Shown here piece after piece: positions 20,182 through 34,325 of a DNA stretch of 64,000 bases. The translations under genes and the position numbers were made by a program. Every line of letters starts with the position of its first letter. The first letter of the stretch is position 1. The DNA is from Carnegiea gigantea (taxonomy: Eukaryota > Streptophyta > Magnoliopsida > Caryophyllales > Cactaceae). Under the pieces are notes generated by a model that was not told where the DNA came from, made no database searches, and saw only the letters and a list, made by a program, of their open reading frames with translations. The stretch covers positions 182,501 through 246,500 of the forward strand of contig JAKOGI010001246.1 of the NCBI GenBank assembly GCA_029747015.1, written 5' to 3'.

Positions 20182-21290
20182 ACATTATTGTTAATTTCTA
20201 TGGAAAAGTTGTTGGATTTAACAATAACAGTTATACGCAAGAAAAAAAGTACTAGTCCAATGAGAAATAGCTATATCTTAAGTAGTATTAGAGTTCAAAT
20301 TTTGCTGAGTTCCATCGAGAGATTGTTGATGAGGTCCACATCCTTTTTCTCCAGTGTTTTGTTGCTGTGGTTGCAGCCTATACCAAGCCCATGCCCACAA
20401 TTGTTGCCTCACAATTACCCTAACCCATGCGGTTGCTAGAGTGATTTTGAGAAGTATTAGTAATGACAAAGGCTTGATGAGTCATAGTTGATGCATGCTC
20501 TTATAGATGAGGAACTTATTGCTCTTACAATATTAACTTTGAATGAAGATCATCAAAAGTTAAATTTACACCAAAGTAAGCAGCAGTAGTAACTAGACCC
20601 TTGTAATCAACATCTAAACTAAATAACATATACTAAACAAGTTCTTGATCACTCAATAGGCTATTAGTAGAAGCAAGAGAATATACTGTTGCTTTAATGT
20701 CTTGGAGCTAACCATCAATGGTTTGGCTTTCCTATTTGTGGATGGTCATGAGCCATCACTTAAGTTTAGAGCACCTGGCTATAGTTGTGGTAATAAATTG
20801 TTGCTTCAACTTGACCAAAATTTGGTAAGAATGCAACAGATCACATACCTCGACAAGTACATCATGAGATAGAGCAGCAAAACAGTTAGGACCAAATCTA
20901 TTGATCAATACATAGCCAATTATATAATTAGGGATTATCTTACAACAGGACTCAGTCGTGTATGAGTTATCCACAAAGCCTAGTAGGCTATAAGAAATGG
21001 AATAAGTAGTGAATTCAATCTTTCAATTATGGTAGTGCTTGGGTTCATCAGATGTCGGTTAACAATGCTAGTGATGTTAAAAATAGGCAAATATAAGAAG
21101 GCAATAGGAGAAACCACGGCAGAATTCGGAGCAAACACTGGCTTGGTTCAAAACTACAAGTTTAGGGTATGAAATTATAAGCTGAGAGTTTGGAATTGAG
21201 GGAAGTTGATGAAAAGAACAGATAGTGTGAGGCGGTGGTCGTGTAGTGCTTGAAGAGCCCACTTTGAAAATACTCTCTAAGAGCAATAAG
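20182..21290 (-). pseudogene. copia gag fragment (upstream part of the split copia element)
   Basis: Minus strand 20990-20480 reads YIIGYVLINRFGPNCF, KLKQQFITTTIARCSKLK, ATVYSLASTNSLLSDQELV and VDYKGLVTTAAYFGVNLTFD, with stops. This follows the copia gag (UBN2) pattern of a long helical domain with a dispersed SDQELV...L.VDY motif. Around 20278-20469 a Gln-rich stretch sits where the zinc knuckle region would be. It is the 5' partner of the domains at 7749-10434. Confidence 0.75.
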
Positions 21291-21448
21291 CAGTAAAATT
21301 GTGATTACCCTGTCTATCAAATGGCCTTAGGAAAATACAATGTGGGTGGTGGAAGGAGCAGTGAAGCAGAAACAGTGGTGGTGTTGGCATTGGTTAAGTG
21401 AGGAAGGATTGTGGGTGGTTCATCAAACAGATTTGAGCTTCAAAGAAG

Positions 21449-21452
<4 letters not shown>

Positions 21453-21503
<51 letters not shown>
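21453..21503. repeat. (TA)n microsatellite
   Basis: About 25 TA units at the outer edge of the copia gag fragment. Confidence 0.97.
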
Positions 21504-21505
<2 letters not shown>

Positions 21506-24500
21506 ATGAAACAAGGCACAAAAAACACATTAGTAACCTAATATCCTCTATTATGTCACAATAATGGAATCTAGCTACTCACCACCTCATTCTTGGGGAA
21601 GCCAAGAAGGATTCTTTATTACTGAATTTGGCAGAGCCAAATGAGATCTCTAGATAGTTTTTCCTTTTCACTAATTTGCTATCATCTTTTTCAATTTTCT
21701 GCTTCACATGTATGTTATCTTCTAGTTCAATTCTTCTATATTCTTGGTGTGACATCATGGGAACTTGAAACTGAGGCTCAACATTTTGGCTTCTATTGGT
21801 TAGCCAAGTGTTTTATAAAGTATAGTAGCATTATAAATAGATGGACCACAAATTATGAGATAAAGCCATCACACACATGAAATGTGATGAGAAGGAATGC
21901 TTAAGACACGATTTTCAAAATATATTTGAGTGGCTGACAACAATTTCAAAGTGACTTATTAATAAAGTGTAACTAAGAATTCATTTAGGCTAACTTTACT
22001 AAAATTTAGTTGTAAATTACTAATTAGTCACGTCTAATCATTAAAAATCACTCTAAAAGTATCACTACAATATCAATAAGTGAGATAGCTTCTCAAGCAA
22101 GACCTGTTAGTGATGGACTAAGCTTTGATTAAACATATATAATTCCCTTACTGAATTTCTTCACCTTTTTCTTCCTCGCTCATTTGGACATATCAATGAT
22201 GATTTGCTTGTAAAAAAAGGGGGCTAAGGGATAGAACAACCATTGGAAAATGATTTTTTTTAATGAAGAAATGAATACAATTGACACAATTGTAAGGCAA
22301 ATGTGAAACCAGCATCATCCCTAATAAGAAGATGTGGTCATCGAAAATTAAATATGGAAAGGTATGCCATCGCAGATGTTAGTTAGAAACAATATGACCG
22401 CTACCTAAGTAATATGTTTTCTCGGTAAAGATTAGCATCTACTTTATTACTTTATGATTTTTGGGGGGGGTGAGAGGGGAATGAGAGTCATCCTAGGCAA
22501 GATTCAAATGTAGGCTTTTGTTAATAACTCTTAGAGACTTTATCAGTTGAGATGACTGACACCCACACGAAAAAAGTTTTGTACATGTTAGTCAAGGTAC
22601 ACACTGAGTGCCAACATGAAAAGAAAAAAAAAAAGCTAAGCTATAAATCCGTATTTGTAATTTCTTTAAATTTACTCAAAAATATATCTTCAACCTCTTT
22701 TATAATCATTCCAACCTATGTTATTTTTTATTTTGAAATTCTTCATATCATCTCCTAACACCATAGATATATACAAGAATTATAACAAAGGTTCTATTTT
22801 GCATTTGTTTGCCCAAGAATCAAGCATTACATTTTATGATAAATGGGGTAGATTATTCATCTCAAATGCAAGAATTTTGAGTTCATGAATTATAATTCAA
22901 TATTAGATCTAAACATATTATAAAGTTATTTTTAAGTTTTATGTTTTTTGGTTTCATAAGTCACAAAAAATGAATCTTAACATATATTGCTCTTGGAAAG
23001 TAAATGCAAACTAAGATTGAGAAAATTTAGGCATCCTTACAAGTTTTGTTATGGTAGGTGTGTTGCTAGTGATGAAACCTTAAGTGCTTTCTTACATTTA
23101 TTGTGACTACATTGGGTAGAATTCCGGAACAAATCATGCTTAGAAGACCCATGCAAGTTCCACCCATTGCTTTGGTTGGTGAAAAAGGTGGCCCTTAAAT
23201 TCAAGCATGTGAATGGTTGAATTTTCGCATCAAATACAACTTGTAAATCTTTGATTACTTAGACTTCTAGTTACTTATGGAAGTTTGTCTTGAACATCCA
23301 ATGGGAAGAGTTTTTGAAATTGCTTGTAATTTTGCACATTGAAGTGGAAAAATTATATGACGCAAATTATTGAATCATTTCAATCTAGCACAATTATAAA
23401 TCCATGTGTAGAAAATTAATTACAAGCATAGGCATATAGTTAAAATATCCATTGTAATCGATTAGTGACCTAATAATTTTTATTAAGTTTCTAATATAGT
23501 GAAACACATGTTTTTCTCCACATTTATTATTATTTTCTATATTGGCTAGAAACATTTTTTTAGCTAGAAAAACAAATAAAGTTATAGAGAGCATAAAAAA
23601 GGAAGAAAAATGACACCAATATATAACCCCCTTCAAGTTTTTCTTGCTTTAATTTTTTTAATCCCTAACTTTTGACACTAATTTTTTACCTTGATTGGCT
23701 TTGTGGTAAATGATTTAAAACCCCTAATTTTATGGGGGAGAAAAATGTCATTTGTCTTCAAAAATTATAAATAAGATTGGAACAAAAACCTTTTATTAGG
23801 GAAAAAAAGAGAAAAATAAGAGAATTAGAAAAAAATAAACATTATTAAATTAAGAAAAACTATGTGAAAATAAAGATGAAATTCGGTAAAGACTTATTTA
23901 AGGTAAATAAATTAAATAGTCAAATTTGGTCAAAGGAGAGAAAATTAATTAAAATATAATTTGATTTAATTTATAATTCCCTATTAAATATAGGGTTTAT
24001 TAATTTAAAATAATAAATTTAATTGAAGCTTATTGAATTAAGCTTACAAAACAAATTTAAGCAAATAAACATTAACTTTTTCAAAAACACATAAATTTGA
24101 TATGTCTTTAGGGGGACAAAAACATTAGCATTGCACATTGTAATCAATCTCAAACTACCCAACAATGTAAAAGCCTAAACCTGGTATATTTTCCCAATTT
24201 CAATTAGTTCATTAAGAGGATTGCCCTTGGTTAAGAATGATGCATAAACAAATAAGTTATTTTATGACTCGGTTGATCTTTACAATTCCATAGGGATTTG
24301 TTTGGACCTTGGAAAGACAGAAAAAAACAAACTAGAAAAGTACAATTTTTACCATGTTCTGGACTAAAGAAAAAGGAAGGGAAAATTTAGGGGGAAAAGT
24401 TTCTAATATAAAGCAAAACCCTTTCCTCACAAAACACATGGAAAATAAGGGAAAATTTTTTGAAACCCTCTGCATGGCCAATCTCACTCGTTAACCATCA

Positions 24501-24620
24501 CAACTATCTTTACCTCATCCTGCTTACCCACGCTTATCCAATGTAACAATTTCTTTTCCTTCTTTTTTTGTCTTTCTGTATTTATTTTTTTGGCAATTTT
24601 AATGTACTTGAAGCCTAGAT
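21504..24620. other. unassigned AT-rich intergenic DNA
   Basis: I see no domain, TIR pair or LTR pair here. Short open frames (for example 21641-21880 and 23394-23636) have the composition of chance frames and no recognisable motif. Confidence 0.5.
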
Positions 24621-25416
24621 CGGGAAAATTTTTGTTATCGATTTTGAAGGATCAAACCCTAGATTAAGGGATTCTATGTTCAAATTGAATTAGGCTATTG
24701 ATCTGATTTGTTCTCTTTGGTGATTAATTCTTTAATCACTACAAATTGCAATTTTGTTTGCAATTGTTGTATATTAGCGTTATATTGTGGTTATCATTAG
24801 CACATTTTTGTGTGAAAGCGCTGAACGATGCGGTTCAATCATATCAAGGATGAAAGCAATACCCTACCTATCAATGTTCTCAGAACTTGTGCTTTTAAAC
24901 TTGAAGTTCACTTATGTGTTATCAAGTTGGAAATGGTCTTCTTTTGATTCAATAGTTTGAAACAATTCATTGGAGAATAGAATTGATAGGCTAGAAGTTC
25001 CTAGTAGAAAGAATTATCTACTTGATTCCGACTATCAATTGTGATGTCTATTCTAACTCTTTATTGGAAAACACGTTACCATTTGAAAGAATATGATGTC
25101 CTAGTCCCTAAAATGTCATAGGGATATTCAAACATATGCATTCCTCTCGTTACAATTAATAGAAAGAGTTTTGATGTTTTAAGGAAAATGTTTGCAATGT
25201 TAGGTAGTGGGAATGAGCCTTTACACTTAGTATAGACATCAATTGAATATTATATGTGTTGGATGCATGTTGCAGAACTATTAATCAGGTGTTGATCCAA
25301 ATAGGGAGCTTATATAAGAGATTGAGAGTGAATTAATTAATTTATATGAAACATATGATGGTTGTCTTTCAAACTCAAAAATTAAGAGCGAAGAAATGGA
25401 AATTCAAAAATAGTAT
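24621..25416. repeat. 796-bp tandem duplication, copy 1
   Basis: Begins CGGGAAAATTTTTGTTATCG and repeats at a fixed 796-bp offset. About a dozen to fifteen differences are visible across the unit, so the copies are roughly 98% alike. Noncoding; no family recognised. Confidence 0.95.
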
Positions 25417-26210
25417 CGGGGAAATTTTTGTTGTCGATTTTGAAGGATCAAATCCTAGATTAAGGGATTCTATGTTCAAGTTGAATTAGGCTATTGATCT
25501 GATTTGTTCTCTTTGGTGATTAATTCTTTAATCACTACAAATTGCAATTTGTGTTTGCAATTGTTGTATATTAGCGTTATATTGTGGTTATTATTAGCAC
25601 ATTTTTGTGTGAAAGCCCAAAACGATGCGGTTCAATCATATCAAGGATGAAAGCAATACCCTACCTATCAATGTTCTCAGAACTTGTGGTTTTAAACTTG
25701 AAGTTCACTTATGTGTTATCAAGTTGGAAATGGTCTTCTTTTGATTCAATAGTTTGAAACAATACCTTGGAGAATAGAATTGATAGGCTAGAAGTTCCTA
25801 GTAGAAAGAATTATCTACTTGATTCCGACTATCAATTGTGATGTCTATTCTAACTCTTTATTGGAAAACACGTTACCATTTGAAAGAATATGATGTCCTA
25901 GTCCCTAAAATGTCATAGGGATATTCAAACATATGCATTCCTCTCGTTACAATTAATAGAAAGAGTTTTGATGTTTTAAGGAAAATGTTTGCAATGTTAG
26001 GTAGTGGGAATGAGCCTTTACACTCAGTATAGACATCAATTGAATATTATATGCGTTGGATGTATGTTGAAGAACTATTAATCAGGTGTTGATCCAAATA
26101 GGGAGCTTATATAAGAGGTTGAGAGTGAATTAATTAATTTATATGAAACATATGGTGGTTGTCTTTCAAACTCAAAAATTAAGAGCGAAGAAATGGAAAT
26201 TCAAAAATAG
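25417..26210. repeat. 796-bp tandem duplication, copy 2
   Basis: Begins CGGGGAAATTTTTGTTGTCG and ends TTCAAAAATAG before unique sequence. Most changes against copy 1 are single bases; small clusters sit near 25617-25625 and 25763. Confidence 0.95.
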
Positions 26211-28685
26211 TTTGACTAATGCAATATAGAAGGATTATACCAGTTGGTCGCAATACTAGGTGTGTTCTTTCATTAGTTTACTGGCATCTATTTGTGTAAT
26301 GATAATGTGTTCTTTCAATGAATTTTTGTGGACTAAGCTTATGTAGATCTTTCTCTATGTGATTGAAATAGCAAAATAGCCAACTGTGTTGTCTTTTACA
26401 TTATTTGAATGCTAAAGCATAGGCTCCTCTAATATATTTTTATGATGTGTGTTTACTGCAATGTCTTTTGAACTTCAAATAATTTCATCTACCTAGTAAA
26501 ATTTACTCTGTAGTTTTTGTTGATCATGCAAGGTTATAATAATTTTAGATTTTGTTATCATTTGATTCCGGGTCTAGCTACTTAGTTGTCTGCTTTGATT
26601 GTGCGAAGAAAGAGCTCAAAGAGAATAGAATCATGGCAATTAGAAAGAAGAACTTGACAGGGTTCGATGAGACAAATTTAGTTTTAGTGGATGCATTATT
26701 GTTTGAATAATAGGACAAGGATTAAAAAATCAGTCGTAAATTCACTACCGCTACATTTCCAAGTGTTGGCAAGTTGATGGGCTCCAAATTTACATGTGAA
26801 GTTTTTTAGTTTCAAATGAAAAAAAAATAATTGGCTAAAAACATTGAAAAAATGGCATACCAATACTTAGAAAATTCTATCACAAAGTGGATTTTGATTC
26901 TAATGTAGTTTTTGACTTAGTTCTATTGATCTTGCTGGGCCTTTGATGTGTTTTTTGTACTTAATTTATGGTTGTTTCAGTCAAATTTGAGGTATAAATC
27001 TAGGAATTCAATTTTGTTGCTTTCAATTAACTGCTAGATAAAATAATGGTGTCATGCAATGGTCATTTAGGTTTTTACTATTAGCTAGTTTGAAAATCCA
27101 ATTTACTAAAGCCCTATTTGTTTTTTTCATATGTATAAACTGTAAATCAAGTTGTTGTTCCTTAACTAGCTTGCTTTTTTGAAAATTTGTAGTTAGTTCT
27201 CAATGAAAATATGTAGGTTTATGCAACAAATTATTAGATAAGATTGTGTTTCTGTAAGAAATTATCATCTGGGTATTCCTTTCTTTTGGCTGCAGTCAAT
27301 TCGTTTGTTACCTCTAGTTGACTTGCTTGTTGTCAAGTAAGCTTTGATCTAACCATACGCTATAGCCTTTGATTCTATTATCCTGAAACCCATGACTCTC
27401 ATCGAATTAGTATGCTTCAATAGCTATAAAATTAACTTGTTGAATGGATTCTAGTTATCATTTAGTAAAGAGTGACCTTTGTGTAATAAAATTTGAGGTA
27501 TAAGTGATGATCTTTTGGTTTTTGGTGGGAAGAGATTCACTTGGTTTTAAAAGTGTAGAGTATTGGATCCTCTATGTTTTTTTTTTTTTTTCATTCTTTG
27601 TATGAGTTGTGTTCATTCTCCAAGCAAAACATCTAGTTGGTTAAATCCTATTAAATTTAATTGATCTCTTGTTTCTATTGTGTTGTTGTTACCCTTGTTT
27701 TTGTTGCTTCTCTGCTCACTCTTGTAAATCACGAAATGCAAAAATTATGGCTCAAATAAAGGCATAGCCATAACTATTTATAGATTTAAATCTAATATCT
27801 TTTTGATATCATGATTACAAGTTGAAGGTTTCAGGTAGATATCATAAATGAAGGTTTACTAAGCCCATTCAATGGATCCTAACTGCACTAGAGAATTTCT
27901 TACTTGCCCTAATGCTTTTCACAAATTGCAATTGATAGTTAAGTTTGGTAATGAGATCTTATAGCATCAATGGAGCTTGGAATTTTAGAGCCCTTCAGCT
28001 CGCATTGCAAGTGCATTTTGTAGCACCCAAGGTGGCTACATATGGAAATTGGTTATAGCAAGCACTTCTGGAAAAACCTAAAGGTCCTCAATTGAGACAC
28101 CTTTATTTACAGGTGTAACGCCCTCCCCATTTATGGGACAACAGCATGAGTAGGTTCCTTTTCATGGATGGTCTTAGCGATCACCTTCCCATCAAGGCTA
28201 GGTGTTCCTTTTTAGGCATACTTAGCTAAGAGGGCTCCTCTACTTAACCCGTATCATAGACAAGCTTTAGTGCTTTTCCTAGTCTTCGAATTGGGTTTTG
28301 GCATGAGCACAGTATTAAGCATTCCCGGGTAACTTGAAATTCCTCGTTATCATTAGGCTAGACCTCCTGTGCAGCTAATATAAGAACTTTATCCTCGTGA
28401 TTCTATGATCCATGACTTAAAGGTTGCAATTTATGAAGCAATCCTCAATTACCCATGATTCAGTGCATGAATGATCCTCCTCAAGAGGATGATAAATATT
28501 AGGCGGGATACCTCCTTTGGAACTGTTATGCTCCATTTGGAAAAAAAAATTTGATGCATTTGGACATTTTATTTGTGTTTTGGATGTTGATGACAATGGA
28601 TCCCCAAATTCATGAGATCAATCAACTGAGAATACTAAGGTTAGTTCCTCCTTCATATCAATCTCAAGCAATTAATGAGATTGTA
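26211..28685. other. unassigned noncoding DNA
   Basis: Low GC with T-rich runs (for example 27581-27591). A slightly GC-richer patch at about 28120-28400 stands out but has no frame or family mark that I recognise. Confidence 0.45.
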
Positions 28686-28693
28686 AGAAACAG

Positions 28694-28720
28694 TGGGGTT
28701 GTTTATCGGTTCAAGACATG
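28694..28720 (+). repeat. hAT left terminal inverted repeat
   Basis: TGGGGTTGTTTATCGGTTCA pairs with the reverse complement of the right end at 34291-34317, with a few mismatches. Confidence 0.75.
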
Positions 28721-30844
28721 ATCAGACTCGGCCAGACTAGCCTAGATTGAAGACAATTAAGGTCTAGCTTGAGGACTGAGGACTGGATTTGTCAAAGTTG
28801 GTCTAGACTGGACCATAGAGAACCCATACTGGATTGCGCCAGACCAATTTGGGACGAAACCTTAATAGAAATGAAACGAACATGCCACATAAAAACAAAT
28901 AATGAGCTACTGTAGAAAATCCCATAAAAATTAAAAAATGGGTTACTGCTGCTAGCCTGGTAGTCTTCCTTCATTTGCATTTGGACTATTAGCCTTTGAA
29001 TGATCTTCTATCAGCCATGCTGCATACCTATTTCAATTTCCTCAAACCATAACCTATTTCATAAAATGATAAATCATGAAGCACATGCATGATGCATACC
29101 TAAACGGACTCTGTCACTCCAAAGTTAATTACATAACAAGGCAAACCAACTTCCTAACTTACCAACCAAATAACCAATACAACCACAACACAAATCTAAA
29201 GCAACTCCAAAAGTAAAAAGTTTAATACATAATCAACTAAGTTTGAAAGTTAATTACATAACCAAAGTTTTAAGTGTTCAACAATATGTTCTCCTCTCAA
29301 AACAACTCAATCTCAAAAAAAATGCGACTCCCAAACTTAAAACCAATGGCTTAGACTTGGAGAAGGATTGCTTTGCAACAAGTTGCTCTTCTCTCAAATG
29401 TTCAACTAATTGTTCAAGGATATAAAATCATTAATATAAATAACCTAAATTAAAAAAGAAGTGAAAAATTAAACATTACCCTTTTCAAGGTCTCGTAATT
29501 CATTGAAGTAGTCATTCATATCTAATCTAATGCTTATTCTATGACAATCTTGTACACATATAAGAGCTTGGACCATCTTTTCACTATCAAATCAAACAAA
29601 ATTCATAAGTTAGCAAAAGATAAATAAGTTATACATTTATAATAATTAAATCAATTACCTTTGGGGTTAAAGAAATTCTAAATGGGTCAAGAGTACGTCC
29701 TCCTACACTGAATATTGACTTTGATGCAACCATATAAGCAGGCAAGACGAATATATCATGAGCTATATAGGCTAACAGAGGATATGGAGAACCATGTACT
29801 TTTACACTTTTGCAACTTTGTTTTAATGATTCTTCTTTCTTCATCTAGCCCCTTTAACTTCTTTCTTAATTCTTGTGCATAAGAGGCAAGTCCACCAGGT
29901 GCATTACCCTTAACATTAGGTTGTGCCCAACTACTTCGCCCGCTTTGAAGAGTCAATGGCTTGTACAACTATCAATATTCATCAAACAAAGCTTCTAATT
30001 TCTCTCACTTTCAAAACTATAGCACTACCTTGTACTTGACCAAACAAATCACAAAGAAAAGTCTTAAGACCCATTAACTTGTACCTAGGATCAAAGATGG
30101 GAACTATATACACCAAAGCGTTCATTTTCTTAGGTGTTCCTCAATACTTGGCATATTTTATCCTCAATCTCTTTGCCATTCTTTAAAGTTTGTGACTTTA
30201 TATCCAATCCCCTCAATTTCCTCACGTTCTTCACCATTATCATGAATGGTCTCAACAAATTATTCCAAATGTTTTGACATAGTATGAATAGCCATAATCT
30301 CAAAGAAAAGTATGCTGGATGTCACATATGAAGTATCAGACAAACAAAAAGTAACATTATAAAAAAACCTTCAAGAAAAAACCAACACGTGTTTAACATG
30401 TTTCCAATCATTCGAGTTAGGAGGTCTATCTGCTTCATCACCTTTTAGCAACTCCACATTATAATAAGGGTTTGTATTCCTATACTTTGTTAATGCATAC
30501 TCCTACACTAAAGCAATGTTAAGTATCTTGTAAGTGGAGTTCCATCTTGTGGGAACATCAAGAGACAAAAAAGCGTTACTCAATTTTTTCTGCAACTGTA
30601 CATTATTGAAATCTTTGCGACCTACTAGGAGACTGCCTAATGAACTTCACAGCAGCTCAAACATGCTTAACTAACCTCGCAACAACCTACAACCCATCCC
30701 ATACAACCAAATTAAGTATGTAAATAATACACCTAACATGTAAGAATTCTCTACCAGAGAAAAGGAAATGACCATGTAACTTAAAATCATCAATAACAGC
30801 TTTACAAGTAGTGTTATTGCCCCAAGCGTTGTCAACAACAACGT

Positions 30845-31232
30845 AGCATTTGGTTGCATGTAATGTAATATCAATGTACTGAAATTGATTGGGTCAACAC
30901 TCATATAATGTAACGAAATGATAATTACATTACAATTTTTTGTTGTTGCTTATCAACGGATTCAATTAATGAATCTATGTGAGATGATATGCTTAAAAAT
31001 TATATATATCTAATTTCATTTCATGATTTTGTGCAATTTTAGTAACTTTTGTGCTTAAGAAAAAGATGTGGACAGCAAAAATGCAAAAGAAATATAATTA
31101 TACAAATCTGCATTTGACAGCATATCAAAAAATATTTCTTGAAATAATAAAATAGGAAAAAAAGGTATAAAGAAAGCACAAACAAAGAGGAAGACGAACA
31201 ATTGTAGGGGTTGGGCATTTGATTGGAAACAA

Positions 31233-31316
<84 letters not shown>

Positions 31317-31384
31317 TACCATCATCATCATCATCATCATCATCATTATCACCATCATTATTATTATTATTATTACTATTATTA

Positions 31385-31446
<62 letters not shown>

Positions 31447-31765
31447 ATAAATAGGAAAAAGGCAGGAGGGGAGAAGTGATGACATTTTTGAGGGGGGGGA
31501 GGCATAGTACAGAAAGGGATGGTGAACCAATGGCTACACAACATCGAAACTGTAAGTAAGCTAAATTTTGGTTATAGAATGAATTTAATCAAAATTGTTT
31601 AGCAAATTTTTAGGTAATATTAATTGCATAGGTTGAAGTAAATGTGATTGCAATGTAAATTTAATTGCATTCCTTAATTGTAGCTAAACATGGTAATAAA
31701 ATCATAATTATAATGTTAATTGCATTACCATTTTAATTACATTAAACCAAACATGGCATAATAGT
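30845..31765. mobile_element. small inverted-repeat (MITE-like) insertion inside the hAT gene
   Basis: Transposase text stops at about 31765 (CLEDWDLASKLYTIM) and resumes at about 30850 (YVVVDNA). The roughly 915 bp between are unrelated. Its ends look inverted: TTTGGTTGCATGTAATGTAA on the left and, read inward, TTTGGTTTAATGTAATTAAA on the right. No clear TSD could be fixed. It holds the compound ATC/ATT microsatellite. Confidence 0.6.
31233..31449. repeat. compound (ATC)n/(ATT)n microsatellite
   Basis: Over 210 bp of trinucleotide repeats alternating between ATC and ATT/ACC variants. All long open frames over it are homopolymer artefacts. Confidence 0.97.
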
Positions 31766-32659
31766 GTAGAGTTTAGATGCTAAATCCCAATCCTCTAAAC
31801 ACTTTCCAAGGGCAATATCATCACCCTATTTATGACTAAAAATTGCACAAAAATTCAATATTTTCTCATGCAATTTCTAATCATTATGAAAAAAGTGGGC
31901 AGTTATAACCATGTAGTTAATCCTCTAAAGTGAAGCCCATATGTTTGTTATCACACACCCTTTGACATGAAGGTATAAGGTATTCTTTAATTTCACCATT
32001 TCATCGACATATAAGTGATAAATGTCTCTTACAATGGTAATGCGTGAAGGCATATTAAGTGAAGGATAATAAACAGACATCAATTGCCTAAATCCCACAT
32101 TTTCAACAAATCTAAAGGGCAACTCATCAACTACGATCATTTTGAGTATAGAGTCCCTTATCTTATGATGATTCAGTATCCCTGACTTCAATCTGGCTTC
32201 TCCCTCATTATTTTAATGCTTTTCATAACCCAATTGAATTTGTGTATGCTTGCTTTGGTTATTCGGCTTATCAGGGCACTTTGGAATATGATTTTTTAAG
32301 TTCTTCGTTCCATTCCAACTAGGGCTAGCCTTATATATAATACCACAAGAATTGCACTTACCAACCACTCTTTTATCATTCTCTTTGATCTCTTCAAAAT
32401 GTTGCCAACACTCTTCCCTTTGAATATGCTTTCTAGCTACTTGTTTCCCCTTTCACTTGCTTTTTGTTGCTCCTTGACTAACCTCTTAATCATCTTTTAT
32501 TTTAATAGGGTCATTTTGTTGGTGCTCACTTATAATATCAGTATCCATGTCAACTGATTCTTCTATTTTTGAACTACTTCTCTCTTTGGATTTGGAGCTT
32601 GACATCTAGCAAAGCATTCACAAGTGATTCAAAGAATAAGTAACCATCTATATACATAC

Positions 32660-32759
<100 letters not shown>

Positions 32760-34290
32760 GTTTATATTGTGTTACTTTAAAAAATAAACATACAGAACTT
32801 ACCTTTTGTGAACAAGCTATAATGGACTCCATAATGACTCCTCTAATAAAATACACTTTTACTTTATGCCTAAAAATGGCAAAGGAGAGTGATTTAATTC
32901 ATACCTTAAACTTCCAAAGTTAGAGACGACCATCAATCAAGATACAATTTGTTTACATGCCATTATGCCAGCTCTGAACTAATTACATTGAATTCTTGAT
33001 ACAATAACATACAATTACGTGCAGTTTCTTGTATTATACACTCTGAAAATTAGAAATAGGAACTTTAAAATCTAATACTTCAATCACCATCATTCTTTCC
33101 ATCGGCCCATATAATTACAAAACACGCATCGTAAGTAATGAGGACCTCAAAGCATCCCTCCCTTCCAAGTCCAGGAGATCCTTTTTTAAGTCACATAATT
33201 CTTGGATGAATCCAAATACCTATTAGTTTCCAAATCAAGACTCGTCTTTGTAACCATAAGGCAAACACCCTAACTACTTTTTCTATGGATTTATAGGCAA
33301 CCAAGAATGGTTCCTTAATCTAGGGTCTGTTTGAAATAGACGTTTTGCAATTTAGGCAAAGCTACGACATGTGAGTATGTGACCCCCTTACACCTCCTGC
33401 CATGTGTGAATTAGATGAAACGATCAATGCATTGGACCTGAACCATAACTAATAACCTATAATTGACAGAATGGGCTATCAACAATCCAAATAATTCCAA
33501 TTCTGGCGAGCCAGGCTAGGTTAGCCTCAAATCTGAGGCTTAAAGAATCGGTTCAATATCTGGTAGAGCATATATTCGACCATGTCGTTATCTTTAGTTG
33601 AATAATATAGTGTTATCAAAGTATCTAATTAAAAAAAAAAAAACCTTCTTATTAAGTCACTGCCATTCCAAATACACATAATTGTCATGTTCATCCAATG
33701 TACAATCTGTTTAGTTTCGAATCAGGTTAAAGATTACATTGCATTATTCCACTTAGGCCAAATAATCAAGCAAATCCTGCTTGGTATATACATATTCAAC
33801 CTCCTAAATACTGGTGAACAAACACAATTTCAACAGTTAATTCTCAAGTATTCTGATCCTAAAAAACATACAATTATGTCATGTACTTTCAATGAAGAAG
33901 AGTGAGAGAAGGTGAGCCACGGCTAACGTCGAGAGAGACTGATGGAGGTGAAGGTAGCAGGTGTGCGAGTGCGCAGGTTGGTGGAGTCGATGACGCACAC
34001 TGGTTGGAAAGTCAAGGGAGATGGAGAGGGAGAGGGAAAGGGTACGAGGTCAAGACTTGTGAGAGTGAGAGATCGACTTCCTTGACTTGGAGCGGCGCTA
34101 AACTACTGAAGCCTAAATGAAAATGTGAAAAGCTTTTAAAAACCCAAATTAATTTGGTCCATGGTTCAGTCCACCTAGTCTACATTGGGACCAAACCGAA
34201 GACCGATTAGGGCAAACATAGGACCTTAGACCAGACCGAATACACATGGTCTGAACCGATCCAATCTAGCGAGTCTCTTATTCTGTTCCG
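32760..34290. other. 5' noncoding part of the hAT element
   Basis: Between the transposase start and the right end there is no domain. A purine-rich GAGAG stretch (33896-34080) may be leader sequence. Confidence 0.4.
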
Positions 34291-34317
34291 GTTTGGACCG
34301 AACAAAGAACAATCCTA
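34291..34317 (-). repeat. hAT right terminal inverted repeat
   Basis: Read inward: TAGGATTGTTCTTTGTTCGG. See left TIR. Confidence 0.75.
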
Positions 34318-34325
34318 AGAAAGTG

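Larger units (their letters stand above)
7749..21300 (-). mobile_element. decayed minus-strand Ty1/copia element, split by a nested gypsy insertion
   Basis: Copia domains appear on the minus strand in the right order when the intervening gypsy element (10440-20176) is set aside: gag at about 20182-21290, protease at about 10330, GAG-pre-integrase and integrase at about 8880-10110, RT at about 7749-8324. All are heavily mutated, so this is an older insertion than the elements inside it. No LTR of it could be identified. Confidence 0.85.
29629..32605 (-). pseudogene. hAT transposase, broken and interrupted
   Basis: The ATG at 32605 opens [20 protein letters not shown] zinc finger follows (about 32270-32420): KCNSCGIIYKASPSWNGTKN with NHIPKC, giving the C-x2-C...H...C set. 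Next come VDELPFRFVENVGFRQL and PSRITIVRDIYHLYVDEM (about 31990-32140), then DDIALGKCLEDW near 31800. The frame is then broken by an inserted element (about 30845-31765) and resumes with YVVVDNAWGNNTTCK, HVRC.IYILNLVVWDGL near 30700 and PSRSQRFQ. The C-terminal hAT dimerisation domain is clear at 29629-29790: LLAYIAHDIFVLPAYMVASK, SIFSVGGRTLDPFR and LTPKVIDL. Stops abound, so no active transposase is expected. Confidence 0.9.

Noticed and set aside
22441..22480. GGGGGGGGGTGAGAGGGG as a polypurine tract
   Set aside because: No LTR-like TG start or repeat partner follows it.
31039..31544. Long frames rich in Asn/Asp, Ile/Met or Ser/Leu on both strands
   Set aside because: They are translations of the ATC/ATT microsatellite; every frame is open because the repeat has no stop.
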